This document shows, in pieces, positions 19,106 to 30,727 of a stretch of 64,000 nucleotides of DNA. Position 1 is the first letter of the stretch, and every line of letters starts with the position of its first letter. The DNA is taken from assembly GCA_964035575.1 (NCBI GenBank), contig OZ037919.1, positions 992,001 to 1,056,000 of the forward strand, written 5' to 3'. The position numbers were made by a program, and so were the translations under genes. The notes under the pieces are model-generated. The model made no database searches. It saw only the letters and a list, made by a program, of their open reading frames with translations, and was not told the DNA's origin. The DNA is from Rhynchopus sp. YZ270_cl-10. Its lineage: Eukaryota; Euglenozoa; Diplonemea; Diplonemida; Diplonemidae.

Positions 19106-22100
19106 TGGTATGAGAGGGATTTTTTTTGTATTTCAAGTCAAAAAATTTTTTTTGCCGCGAAATTCATTTGTGCGTCAGGTGGTGACCACGTAAAAGACTT
19201 TCGTTGCGACTGTTGTATTTATTTTTTTTTGAGGTGACTAAACACCTAGATAAGGACCCCCTTCTCTTACAAAATTTTTCTACCAATATTTTTCTCTTTT
19301 TTTAAGACCATGGGGCTTACGTTCATCTTATAAAAAAACCCCTTTTTTTTCTGACCGACGAAAAAAAAAAAAAACAAACAAGCCTCTTTGTGCTTCCAGA
19401 TAAGTTATTTTTTTTTTTGTCATTGTTGACTTTTGATTCCAAGGATGTGCAACCATCCCACTCTTTCACTAAAGACTTTAGGTCAAAATCGAGCGAGGGG
19501 TTATTTAAAATTGAAGGCGATCTCAAGCAGAGATGCCATAACACCCGACAATTTTTCTTCCCCCCAAAAACCCCCCCTTTTTTTTCAACACTTAACACAA
19601 GAGAACCCTCTTTGTATTTTTTTTTGAAATTTCAACCAAACCCCCCCGGTAGTTTGTGTGTAGTTCAGTTCAATCCGGATTCTTTCTGTTCAGTGGCTCG
19701 AGTCGTAAAGAAAACACCACCCTCACACAATTTTTGTTTGAAGGTGAGAACTGTAGACTAAGGTCATCTTACCTTTTTTTTTAAAAAAAATCAAGATGCG
19801 GTGGATATTGTGAGATGCACAGTTCATCTTACAAAAGGTGTTCTTTTTTTTTTTATTTTATTTTTGTTCTATCTCCCTCGCACCCCTTCGATGTGGATGG
19901 TTCCTTAGTGACTCAATCCACCGAAACGCGGCCCCCGTCCGCAGCGCTGTCTTTTAAAAAATTGAGAGCGAACATAATTAAAAATGCATTTTTTTTCTCT
20001 CTCGCTGAATATTAAAAAAAACAGTGAAGACTGTGATCAACAGATTATCAAAAAAAAGGCAAAAAAAGGCCAACTTTTAATACAGAACTTTATTCCGTTT
20101 TTTGGAACGAAGTGATTGTCGACACAACATAACTCCGTAAAGATGGCGCTCCTAGTTCATTGTGCAAATGAAAACTGACACATATTTTTTTTTTCTTTTG
20201 AAAATACTTTTTTGCGGGGGGGGAGCGGACCAGATCCTTCTCCTCCTGGGGAAAGAAAGAAAAAAAATATAGTGGAGTTCATCCTCGGGTGTCTACACTA
20301 AAACAACCAAATTTTCGAAAAAAAAAACACACAGTCGTAAAACAAGTTGGGAAACCTCCCATCACCACACCACCTCCACCCAAACCCACAGAAACAGAAA
20401 TAAAAAAAATAATCATTGAGTCCAGATCTTTGCCTCAAAGCAAAGTGATTGTCGACACAATTGCTAAACAATTAAAAAAAAAAAACCATAAAATAAAAGT
20501 TGCGTCTTTCTTTTTTCAGTACAACAAAAGCCCTTTCCGACGGCAGTTTTTTTTTTTACAACTGACACGCTGGAGAGGCCCTGGCCAAACATGGAGTGTT
20601 AGGGGAAATATATTTCGTCGCACAGATAGATCAGAGAGTCTCAGACCCCACCCGACATGTTTTTCATTTTACCTCTTTTGTGCTCCGCCACCGACACTCC
20701 CATTTTCTGTACTTCAGGCAATAATCATAAACCATCACACACTGACACAGTCCGCGTGTGCTGGAAACAATCAAATTTTGGAGGTGGAAGTGTGCAATGC
20801 AACAAACGGTTGAGATCTGATCAAAAACGGATATAATTCCCCTCCTTACGGTAGCTTATTGTTGTCAACACCACAACGCAACAAAAAAAAAAAAGAAAGT
20901 AAAATTGGCACAGAATAAAAGGTCATACATATCATGCACTGTATTACCCCACAACACAAACCGGTAGCACATCCTGGGCGATTATCACCTGACCTGAGAA
21001 AGCTTGGGTGCTCCAGCAGTGTTATTATATTTTTTTTTCCGATTTTAAAGTAAATTCCTCATACCCCCTTTCCTCCCCGAAAACGCGTTGCAAAAACGTT
21101 TTTGAAAACGTAATAACGCTAAAAAAGAGTACAAAAATAACGAAAAAAAAAAACCCCCCTTTTCCCCATCTTTTTTGCACTGCCTACAATAGTTACAACG
21201 GTAAAAGTAAATCACAAGTCAAGTCATTTACCTCACCGCCGTGTTGGCACTAAGAACCCATCCCGCCCACACCCCCTCCCTCTCCCACAATGTAAATTGA
21301 AGAACATAAAAAAAGCAGCAGTTAACACAAGCTTTTCTACAAAGTTCTCCAAAGCCAACCTAACGATACCGGGTCTTTCTTTATGTATATTTTTATTGAT
21401 ACTTTTTTCATATAGTGAGATGCTTTTTGTACGGTGATTCTGACACCGTCAAATTCGCTCTTTTCTTATTTTTTTTCTTTTTGTCCGCCAGACACACCCT
21501 CCCTACCTTCTGTAGATAAATGTGTTCAAACAGCCGAGGCACATTTGTCTTCTTCAGTTTTCCTTCCAATTCAGATTGCATTCCATCAAAAAAAAGTGAA
21601 ATATTTCCTATTCTGTGTGAAATAATAGTTGCTCTTACAGTCAAAAAGGGGGGTAAAATGGATCAAAAAAACCTGGATTTTTCGTGGGAAAAAAGTAGAA
21701 AAAAGACCGTACTATATGACCCTCTCAGTGGTGCTTTCGGAAGTCGGTCAACGACCTGTCAGCGACGTGTCACGACCTGTCGGTGACCTGTCAATACCGA
21801 CCCCTCCCGGAGCACCAGGGGGGGAAAATATAAATATTAGTGAAGCCATCCTTGGATATCTACACTGACCAAATTATCAAAAAAACACAAAAAAAAAAAA
21901 AAAAAAAAAACAGTGAAGACTGTTCTCTATGTCATCAGGTCGTCGAACGCATTTGCGGGCCGGGTTCGCCCGTGCCCAGCTACACTATTCTAGCAAATTA
22001 TCAAAAAAATAAATAAAGCATGTGGTATTGTGTGTGTATAAGTGTGTTTTGTGTGCACAGAGAGAGGCATAACTCATCTTATAATCTTTTTTCTCACTTA

Positions 22101-24919
22101 TTTTCCCCTCTTCGAAAAAGGGTGTCATATGCACACAACAACAACAAGCAATACAGTATAACGATGGGAAGACAAAAAAGAGCCCCTCTTCATTTTTTTT
22201 TTTTGCGTAATGTTACATTATGTAGCTACTATTTTGTTCTGAAGCAGCGCAAAGACCTTTTGGCAGCGAAAGAGAAAAATATGCTGATACAATATGCTGA
22301 GTTTGACTCTAGTCTGACTTTGTGCAGGGACATGAGCGGTGGTAGTTATAGGTGGGGGGCTTCAATGAAAATACCACTACTCTTATCGTCGCTTTACTTA
22401 TCCAATGATGGGGAAGACGGCTTAGGCATAGTTTTCATCATATATATATTTTTTTTTTCGTTTAGTTTTGTGGACCTATTTTTTGTTCAACAAGATTATT
22501 TATTTTTTTGTCTAAAAAAGACCGTAGACGAGCGCTTTTCATTTTTTCATTTTTGAGTGTTACAAAAAAAAGAATTTCCCCCCCTATATTTTCCCATTAA
22601 GGAAGGTGCGAGCCGCCTCACACTTTACTTAACAAAAAGGGGGGGTCGCTTCTTGTTCATTTAACACTCGGTTCTTTGGGTGCTGCAAACGAAGCCCTGT
22701 CTTTTTTTCTTTTTTCCTGTAGTAAGGTGGCTAAGTGTATGTCTTAGACTCACTCTAACGAGATTTTCTTCTCTCTCTCTCGCTCTCTTTTTTTAAAAAT
22801 CAAAAATACATTTTTTACCAGACGCTGTGTGAAATGAAGGATGGATACAACAACAAAAAACAATCCAATGATCTTTCTGCATAACCTTAAAACACAGTAC
22901 CTTTTGAACGCACCAATTGAATTCTCTTAGTTACCCCCACCAAAGGTGGGGGGGTACTGAGGCTATTTAGTCGACACAACAACGCAAATATAAAGCGCCA
23001 GAAAAAAGGGGGAAAATCTAAAACAAAATATGCTTTGTCAATTCTGAGCTAGTGTTCGGTGTGGGAGGGCTCTGAGAGAGAGAGAGAGAGAGAGAGTGCC
23101 TGTCAGTAACACCCCCATACCACAAACTAAAGTAGCAAAAGAAAAAACAAAACAAAACAAAACAAACTTTCAAACTCCGTCCCATGGGTTAGGGGTTTGG
23201 TGGGCCATCTGCTCCTACGAGGCAGGGGATGGGCAGGGCGCGGTTATACAATCAAATTAAATTCATAATATTCTTTTGTTCGAAATTTATTATTCTTTTG
23301 CATTTTTCAACCTTATTTTTTTTACCCCTCCTCCCCCTTTTTAAATCCGTGGAGTTCACACAAAAGGGTTGTGTCTACCTACACGTTGTCAATTTTTCAA
23401 CATATTTTTTTTTTATAATATGCTGTGTGTGCAAGAAGCATCGCTGGCTGGCATCGTACCAAAGTGGGTCAGCCGGATAAGCCTTCTGTATGGGAAACAA
23501 CTACCATTTTTTTTTTGTTTCTCTCTATTTTTTGCCTTTTTTTTCCCCCCCCCCCAGGCATTTTCCTCTGTGGCTTGTGGATTTTAAGGAGGGGTGGGCA
23601 CAACCTCTTCTTAAGAACGTCTACGAGAGATTTACCCTATTTCTTCGTGAAAAAAAAAAAAAAAAAAAAAAAAAGAAATATGTTGCAATGTGACGCAGTG
23701 CATTTCGTTCGCTGCGTTACGCTGATGAAACGGCGTTGACGCCATTTTTCTTTTCTTTTCTTTTCACTTCTCTTTCTTTCACCTCTTCTTAAGGAGCTTC
23801 CAAAACAGTTTTTTTTCTCCTGTAACTCCTTGGCCTAATGATACATTCCCGTATTTCGGGGTTTCAACTGGAGCAGACGGTGATGTACTCCAATGCGTTA
23901 TGCGCATTTTGCGCTATCCAACTTTCTCCTCACTTTTTTCTTTCTATTTGAGATATGCATATGCACGTGGTATGTTCATCTGTTCAGCTGTTTCAACTTT
24001 TTTTTAAAAAATTTTTTTTTTAAAAAGAAGGGAACATTTTTTGTTGATCCCTATACCTATGGTATACCCATGGTATGATGTTGAAATAATTTTAAAAAAA
24101 GTGGAGTTCATCTTCGGGTGTCTACACTAAAACAACCAAGTTTTCAAAAAAAGGTAACTTTTTCGCTACAAAGAGACTGATATCATATGATCAAGTGTTC
24201 GTTATTTTTTTCCCCCCTTTTCTGTTCTGTGATCTGTGACACAAAGGCACTAAAATGCCTTTCCCCCCCTTTCCCCCCTGCTCCCCGACAATAATTCCTC
24301 CCCCCTTTAACTGAGGACGGCGGGTATGCCTTCTTGTGAAGGATTCAAAAAAAATATAAGTAAGTACAATAGCCTTCGGGCGACATTGAGTACAAATCCT
24401 GCACATATAGCAGGTGATTGTCCTACACAATAAAAAAAATCCGTTAAAAAAAGGGTGTTAATCTTTGGGACACTGTCCCGAACAGAAACGACGAGCTTCC
24501 TCAATAGTGCCTATAGGTGATGGGAGGATGCTCACTTTTAGGGGAGGGGAGGGGGGAGGGGAGAAGGTGACTGGCAGGAAAAAGAAACCATCAAAAATCC
24601 TTGGTCACATTCCACAGAGAAGGTGTGCTGCCTTTTTTTTTTTTGTTGTCATCAGAGGGGGTGGCGTGTTGTGAACCTTATCAGACCCCTCCCCCCAGGT
24701 TGCTTTTTCGCCTTTTTTTTTTTTCCAATCTTCATGCATTCCCCTCGACCCTCTTCCTCTTCCCCCCCCTACCCTGCACAACACAATGTCCCTCCCTTTT
24801 AGTGGCTCTGTTTGTCTGTTTTTATGCCGCAAAAGTGGCTATTGGGATTTCAATTTTTTTTTGTTTTTCTTAAGGTGTCTCTAGTTACCCACTTAAGTCA
24901 TCTGTACCAATTTTATTTT
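19106..24919. other. 5.8-kb gene-free AT-rich spacer
   Basis: No credible gene: the longer frames (such as 20289-20813 and 22020-22556) run through poly-A/T and show no domain. It holds a GTATTTCAAGTCAA motif (about 19110-19150), F2 motifs (19233-19282, 19743-19774, 22726-22756), F1 copies (20022-20060 shortened, 20271-20317, 21839-21880, 21912-22006, 24100-24149), F4 relatives (20100-20130, 20440-20470, 24364-24432), a short inverted copy of the GACAGGTCG repeat (about 21728-21830), a CCCCCACC/GGTGGGGG hairpin (22933-22961) and a (GA)n microsatellite (about 23072-23096). Confidence 0.6.
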
Positions 24920-25090
24920 GTCACCTCATGAAATGAGGGAGGAAATAGAAACAACGCACTTTGAACACACTTTGCGGTTCTACGGACGAACCGCGCTGCA
25001 GAGCCACTCCTCACCAAACAGGTCGAGGTCTGTGCGTTTCACCACAACCTCTCCATGGTTTTTATCGTGGGATGAGTGTTAAGTTTCTAT
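24920..25090 (+). repeat. Repeat unit D, copy 2
   Basis: Direct repeat of 17083-17246, with an 8-nt insertion (near CACTCCTCACCAAACAGG) and scattered changes. The GCGGTTC/GAACCGC hairpin is kept. No unit B or A follows this copy. Confidence 0.75.
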
Positions 25091-26723
25091 TTTTCTATTA
25101 TTTTGTTTTCACCTCGAAATGGATTGGACCGTATGGTTGAGGACAGTGTCCACCCCCAGTACATCAGTCACGTACCAAAAGTACACTGTTTCACGAGAGG
25201 GCTTTTTTTGTATTTCAAGTCAATTTTTTTTTTGTCAGTGACCTGCGTTCCACCGATTGTACGGTAAGGCGTTTTGCACTGTCAACTTCTCTTTTGTTTT
25301 GTTTTTTTTTTTTTTTTCAAAGCTTTTTTTGAGAAGTAAACTAAAGGGGACCCGGGTGTGTTTTAGTTTGTTTTTGTTTCAGTAATCAGGGGGTGGGGTA
25401 TTTCTATTTAGATGTGTGCACGAAGAGTACATTCATCTCGCAAGTTTTCTTTGTAAACTTAAAAGGCTGAAATTGATTGAATTTTTTTTGTGCGGCTTTT
25501 TAGGTTCATCCTGGGCAACTTTTTTTTTCACAGTATTTCAAATCAAATTTCTTTCATTACAGTGTTCTCTTCCCCTTCCTTCCCTTCCCCCTTCCCCTCC
25601 CCCCCCTTATTTATTTATTTTTTTGTACGAATGTGTGAGGTTCTCTTCCCCCTTGAGGATTGCATCATCGTTTTCAAGAGTTTTTTTTTTTCCTTCGTTG
25701 ATATGGATTCGATGTGGTCCAACCTCCCTTTCTTTGGCTAGCCCACCCCACCACACCCCCACACCCCATCCCATCCCCCCCAATGCATTAATAGTACAAA
25801 GAGACGAAGCAAAAAAAAATAGCTCCCCAATTTTTTCTCTCGCTTCTTACAACTCAAACAGCATTTTTTTTCCCGTACACGTTGTGTTATTAGAAACTCG
25901 AATAATAAAGCCAACTTTTAATCGCCTGATACCGACTATTTTCTCCTCCCCTTTAAAATCACCGCCAAAATTCAGATCCCATACACTGTTTTTGGCTGTG
26001 TTCAACGAAAATAATCTTCCCCCCTTTTTCTAGTCGAGTAATCAAGATCAGTTGGCGACTGTAAGAGTCGAGTTTTTTTGACAACCTTTTTTTTTCCTGG
26101 GGTGGTTCCGATCTCAATACTGTATTGCGTCTTTCGTCGAACCATGGTATACTATGTACCGACTCCATGTATTGTCCCCCTCTTGTCCAAAAGGATTTGC
26201 TAGCTCACGGAGGCCTCGTGTGTTGTTGCCACATGACTCTCCGAATTCACACTATAATCATCGGAATAAGCATACCTGCGCCAAGCACTACCAAATGAAC
26301 ATGACAACATCCACCGCCCGACGCAGGCGACGCTCTTTCTTTGTTCTCCGTCTTTCTGGCGGTCAACCGGAAAAAGCAGTTGTAATCAAATGGCGAGCTG
26401 TGTTCCTTGGGTTAGTTCTGCGATGGGATCTCTTCCCCTACTGCATCACATTTCTCCACCGAAACAGAGTTTTTTTTTTATTTCCCTTCTTTCGATTGAA
26501 AGATATCTTAATCATTTCCCTTCAAAACCCTCACACAATCACACCAAAAATATCCCCCAAACCAGAGGAGAGGACATAACTCCCCCCCTTTCCCTTTCTT
26601 CTCTCCCTACACAACAAAACCCCCCTTTTTTTAACACCCCTCAAATTGGATCTGAAGGATCTTTTTCGGTTCCCGTTTCCCCCCCCCTCCCCCTTCCCCC
26701 CCTTTCCTTCTCTTCCCTATTAA
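25091..26723. other. Spacer upstream of the Dpy-30-motif gene
   Basis: Mostly T- and C-rich. It holds a GTATTTCAAGTCAA motif (about 25184-25232) and an F3 motif (25236-25290). Between 26150 and 26400 the sequence is more complex and a 141-codon frame (26154-26579) is open, but its product is basic, low-complexity and unlike any family I know. A long pyrimidine tract (about 26675-26718) ends six bases before the next start codon and may be a splice-acceptor or promoter element. Confidence 0.55.
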
Positions 26724-28619
26724 ATGTCTTCCCATACGCTCGCGATACCTCCGGTTTTGAGTGTAGATTTGGGGAGAAAAGGGATGAATGGCAGCTTCAA
26801 CGCTGATGAGTCGATATGCGAGGGGAGCTGTAAAATGAGTGAGTGGTTGGGGGAGAGGTTTGACTATGCTACAGGGTCCCTGCGGAAGGGGTCTGCCCGG
26901 AGTGATAACCTCAGAGGGGGGCAGCATCCATACCTCCGTCAGCACAACCTTACGAATGTACTGCGCAACGCGGTCGACGCCTTGGCTGATACAAAACCCG
27001 CAAACCCGAACACCTTCCTCGCAGACTATCTTACCTCCCACCAGCACCTTTCCGAAAGCGCCCAAGCGAACTCCCTCAACTCCAGCAACGCCTCCACCCT
27101 TGGCGCGACCTTCCCTCTCAAAACAGAACTCAAAGGGGAGGACAAAACCGCTCCCGTAGACGACAACGTACAACAGGCTACCCCGCAGACAGCCGCAACG
27201 GTTTCTCCACCAGAAACCCCGGTCCCTTTGGAGTCAATGAATTCGGGGAATGTAAAGTATCCAGGGATGCACAATAAGACGATTGGGCGGATTCAAACCT
27301 TCTTAAGGGAGATGGAGGAGCATTTGGTCGCAACGATGAATGAGTGGAGTGCGCCTGAAGAGGCTGCATTTGACTTTTTGCGGTCAAAATGCGAGTTATC
27401 GCAACTGAAGAGAGGAAGATCCCATCGGAGCAGCGCGTCACGTCCACATACCCCACGGACTCCAAGAACGCCGCAGACAGGAACCTTAACGCCTCGCATC
27501 ATGAACGTCTCCAGTGGAAGCAATATGCACATGGGACTCCTTCTCAGCACTTCAGCGGTGGCGACGACTGAAACAGAGGAATTCGAAGCAGGGTTGATCA
27601 TCGATGTGCCTGAAGTCTTGGTGAACGAACCTGAGGAGGATGTGGACGCGTACTCCTCAGATGATGCAGATTCAATTTGCGAGGTGTGCTCTCAAAAGGT
27701 CGACGACGACGACGACGACGCCGATGGGGACGGCCACGATGACTGCGAGGAAAACCAAGCCTTCCGCTCTCACATCGCAGAAGGGGTCTGCGAAACGCTC
27801 TTTATCCTGAAGGAATCGCTTTTAGGATGCAACCGGGGCGAGGTGGATGTACAGCTTCACGTTTCCAACCACTCTCCAAAACCTCTCTTTGCGCGGGTTA
27901 TAGAGCAATTTGAGCAGGTGGACGCAGAGCTGTCAAAGGGAACCGGGCTCACCTTAATGCATTTCCCTGTTAGATCGAGGAGGGATGAATACCGTCAGCT
28001 TACCACTTCCACTCATATGCTGATGTGGGCGCAAATGAGTGTTTTCACAGAGGCATCAGACACTACGGAGGCAAAGCGGTTTGAGATTTTTGTTAATGTG
28101 TTGGGCTATTGCAGCAGAATTGTTACTGATGATACCGAAGAACCGTTGGCCCCAGAAAACCCTTCCTTTGATTACTATGAGATCATTCCCTCGTTTGGAC
28201 AGCTGGTGAACGTCCAGAACGCATCAGAGCACCGCAAGCTGTGCAACCCTGAAACAGTTGTCCGGGCCCGGTCTCTCTGCGAGGCGGTGCATCACTTCAA
28301 GCTTTCGTTGGTGAAGGTGGCGGAGCATATCATCCAGACCGTCATCCAAGGTGAATTCCTGCAGGAAGTGAGCCACCGGATGTCAAAAATCAGCAGTGTC
28401 AACTTCCATCCCCCCTCCTGGAAGGGGCACAGTAGCAAAACCGGGTCTGGCCTCGGCGCAAGAAGGAAGAGTGTCAGCGATGTGGTTGAGGAAATGAAGC
28501 ATATCAAACGGCAGCCTTCAGGGGCACTGTCCTCTGGAAAACCACGCCGACAGAGCGCTCCTACGGTGCGTGCAACTCGGTCAAACAGTGCAAACCACCT
28601 AGTAGTCGCATGGGATTGA
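26724..28619 (+). CDS. Dpy-30-motif protein, otherwise unknown
   Basis: 631 residues, no signal peptide or membrane span, so likely cytosolic or cytoskeletal. Residues ~71-106 fit a Dpy-30/RII-alpha-like dimerisation-docking motif (NVLRNAVDALADTKPANPNT then FLADYLTSHQ), the two-helix bundle used in flagellar and anchoring complexes. Residues ~232-258 are basic with repeated Thr-Pro (PHTPRTPRTPQTG), possible sites for proline-directed kinases. Residues ~322-345 are acidic with a run of Asp. Residues ~345-580 are a helical, Cys- and His-containing region that I do not recognise. The C-terminal ~60 residues are basic and Ser-rich (RRKS, KPRRQS, basophilic-kinase-like sites). The start follows directly on a pyrimidine tract and no upstream in-frame ATG adds conserved sequence. 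It stands alone between long repeat-rich spacers. A tie to PKA or flagellar signalling is inference from the motif only. Confidence 0.85.
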   Translation: MSSHTLAIPPVLSVDLGRKGMNGSFNADESICEGSCKMSEWLGERFDYATGSLRKGSARSDNLRGGQHPYLRQHNLTNVLRNAVDALADTKPANPNTFLADYLTSHQHLSESAQANSLNSSNASTLGATFPLKTELKGEDKTAPVDDNVQQATPQTAATVSPPETPVPLESMNSGNVKYPGMHNKTIGRIQTFLREMEEHLVATMNEWSAPEEAAFDFLRSKCELSQLKRGRSHRSSASRPHTPRTPRTPQTGTLTPRIMNVSSGSNMHMGLLLSTSAVATTETEEFEAGLIIDVPEVLVNEPEEDVDAYSSDDADSICEVCSQKVDDDDDDADGDGHDDCEENQAFRSHIAEGVCETLFILKESLLGCNRGEVDVQLHVSNHSPKPLFARVIEQFEQVDAELSKGTGLTLMHFPVRSRRDEYRQLTTSTHMLMWAQMSVFTEASDTTEAKRFEIFVNVLGYCSRIVTDDTEEPLAPENPSFDYYEIIPSFGQLVNVQNASEHRKLCNPETVVRARSLCEAVHHFKLSLVKVAEHIIQTVIQGEFLQEVSHRMSKISSVNFHPPSWKGHSSKTGSGLGARRKSVSDVVEEMKHIKRQPSGALSSGKPRRQSAPTVRATRSNSANHLVVAWD

Positions 28620-28761
28620 ATACAAAGCATGCTGTGATAAGATTCAGTGGGTCCATGGGGGGAGAGAGAAAAAAAAAAAAAAAAAAAGCTGGGGGTCGGT
28701 TTTACACATGAATGGGGTTTTTTAAGGAGAGTCAAAATGGGTTTGGGGTAAAAAAAATTGT

Positions 28762-29019
28762 ATTTTATTTCGCATGAAAATACTTTGTTGTGTTTATGTG
28801 ACCGCAAAATCGGGTGAAATAAGATTGACTCTATTTCGCCGACTTTTTTTATTGGTTTTTTTGGTTGAGGCAGGCTCTTTTAGGAAGAAGAAAAATAAGG
28901 TTTCTCTCCGTGAAATAATGTGTTTTTTTTTTTTTTTTTCATTTATCTGGCCGAAATCATTCCACAAAAATGGTCCAAAATTGTCATACCACACAAAGTA
29001 TTTTCTATTGTGAAATACC
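28762..29019. repeat. Small inverted-repeat element
   Basis: Ends TATTTCGCATGAAAATACTT and its near-complement (about 28990-29019, AAAGTATTTTCTATTGTGAA) face each other across ~200 nt of AT-rich DNA. A second inverted pair, CCAACCTTTTCG/CGAAAAGGTTGG, follows at 29056-29170. Both are MITE-sized and non-coding. Confidence 0.55.
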
Positions 29020-29810
29020 ATTACGAAATTCGGTGAAAAAAACAAAACAGTAGTCTATATTTCCACTTTACCAACCTTTTCGTTGCCTCATTCACCGTTA
29101 TAAGACTCGCCACGCTTGTGCAATAACCCTCATACACTCTTCCACGAAAAGGTTGGTACGTGAAATAAAATCTACCATTTTTTTTTCCATCGAACTAAAT
29201 AGTTTTTTTTTTAAATATCTCAGAAAACTGGGTTGGGTTTGGGGTGTGTTGTGTTGTGTTGTGTTTTTTTTTACAAAAGAAAAATGGAACAAAGAAGTCA
29301 CAAGAAAGAAGTCACACTGATACGATTTTTTTTTTTACAACAAACAAATCATCGAAGATAAAATGCGGGAAGGGGGGTGTTATTTTTTCTTTTCGTATTT
29401 TTTTATTTTGATTATTTTGATTATCTCACGCGCAGTGGAGCGTCGAAAAAAGGTGTTGGAAAAAAAATATTCACCCAAACCCTCACTTACTTCTCCCTCT
29501 CCTCCCCTTTACCACTTCCCCTCCATTCTCCCTCTCTCTTTTTCTGATTATTCTTCTCGCAAAATATGCCTGTTTTTCTTCTTTCTTTTTCTTTTCTTTT
29601 TTCAAAAAAAAAAAAAATGAAATTCACAAAAAGCGGTATCAGAAATGCTTGCATTATTCCGTTCTCATTTTAGTTTGTCCGCTTTGTCAGCTGGGGGCTG
29701 GTATTGCACATGGGTCAGTCGGAGGATGTTTGTGCATCTACCAACTACCTTTTTTGTGTGAGTGTGGGTGATGCATTTCAAGACTTAAACTCTTCCTCCC
29801 AAACCCTAAT

Positions 29811-29943
29811 AGTGGTAGTATTGTGATGGGAGCCCATTGTCATGATGACTGAAATACGCAAAATACATCAAAATACATCACAAAACCATGTATTGTGATG
29901 TATTTTGCGCATTCCAACGGGCTCCCATCACAATACTGCCACC
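29811..29943. repeat. 133-bp MITE-like hairpin
   Basis: Arms GTGGTAGTATTGTGATGGGA and its complement (one mismatch), ~24 bp each, enclose an internal region that is itself partly self-complementary (AAATACATCA/TGATGTATTT). No coding capacity. Confidence 0.8.
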
Positions 29944-30323
29944 AATACCAAAACCCCCTTTCGTCTCTGTTTTTTCTTTTACCCCAAACGGCAAGTGGAT
30001 GCGTACTATTTTCAAGGTGACTAAGCACGAGAGGCTTAGGATCATCTTACAAACTTTTCTTTTTTTTTAGATCTTGCGAATAGCCTCCAGAGTTCCCTCT
30101 TGGCTTGGGTAATTTATCTCAACACAAAAAAAAGGAGGGCATATGGCCTTTACGAGAAGCCTTTTTGTTTTATTTTTGGTTGCGAAAAATTATTTTGTTC
30201 TTGTGATTTGTGTTGACTTTCTGGATATTTTGAAGCATTTTTGAAGCACCCCTTTTTTACATTTGACACAATGCAAAACCGCACCCCTAAAAAAACCGAT
30301 TTTGGGTTTGGAGGACTTATTCC

Positions 30324-30473
30324 ATACAATACAGCGAGGCCGCATCGGCTTCGCTAAGGCCGGCTCAGGCGTGGCTGAGGTGTTGATTGTATTAACACGC
30401 CTCAGACACACGACCCAGATAGATTTTCCAGACATGCCTATTTTTCAGGCGTACTCGGCCTCGCTGTATTGTG
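30324..30473. repeat. 150-bp MITE-like hairpin
   Basis: Arms ATACAATACAGCGAGGCCG and CGGCCTCGCTGTATTGTG bound a GC-rich centre with GCTAAGGCCGGCTCAGGC. The arms are almost exact inverted copies. No coding capacity. Confidence 0.75.
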
Positions 30474-30586
30474 CGTTGCATTTAGATTTTTTTTAAAAAC
30501 TATAGTATAGGAGTCTTATGGGGTTTTTGGGGAAATCCCCATACCTTTGTAAGATCTTATGTATACCATGTAGGACTTTATATTCT

Positions 30587-30727
30587 TTGCGAGCGGAAAA
30601 TGTCACGTCGTTCACTCCCAACCGTGCGCCGCAACACCACCACCCAACAGAGAGATAGTGTGTGTGGAAGCGTACGCATCAAACAACTACAAAAAAAAAG
30701 GGGGAGGGCACGACAAGTGACACGTTC
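30587..30727 (+). repeat. Repeat unit E, copy 1
   Basis: About 140 bp matched in direct orientation at 43660-43810: GAGCGGAAA, CGTCGTTCACTC, CGCAACACCACCACCCAACA, GTGTGTGGAAGCGT and GACAAGTGACAC, in the same order. The ends form a short inverted pair (GTGTCA/TGACAC, better kept in copy 2). Unknown function. Confidence 0.7.

Noticed and set aside
22020-22556. 178-codon frame
   Set aside because: It reads through several T and A homopolymers, has no domain and lies among hairpin-family motifs.
26154-26806. 141- and 138-codon frames just upstream of the Dpy-30-motif gene
   Set aside because: Overlapping frames with Pro/Ser/Phe-rich ends; the second runs into the real gene out of frame.
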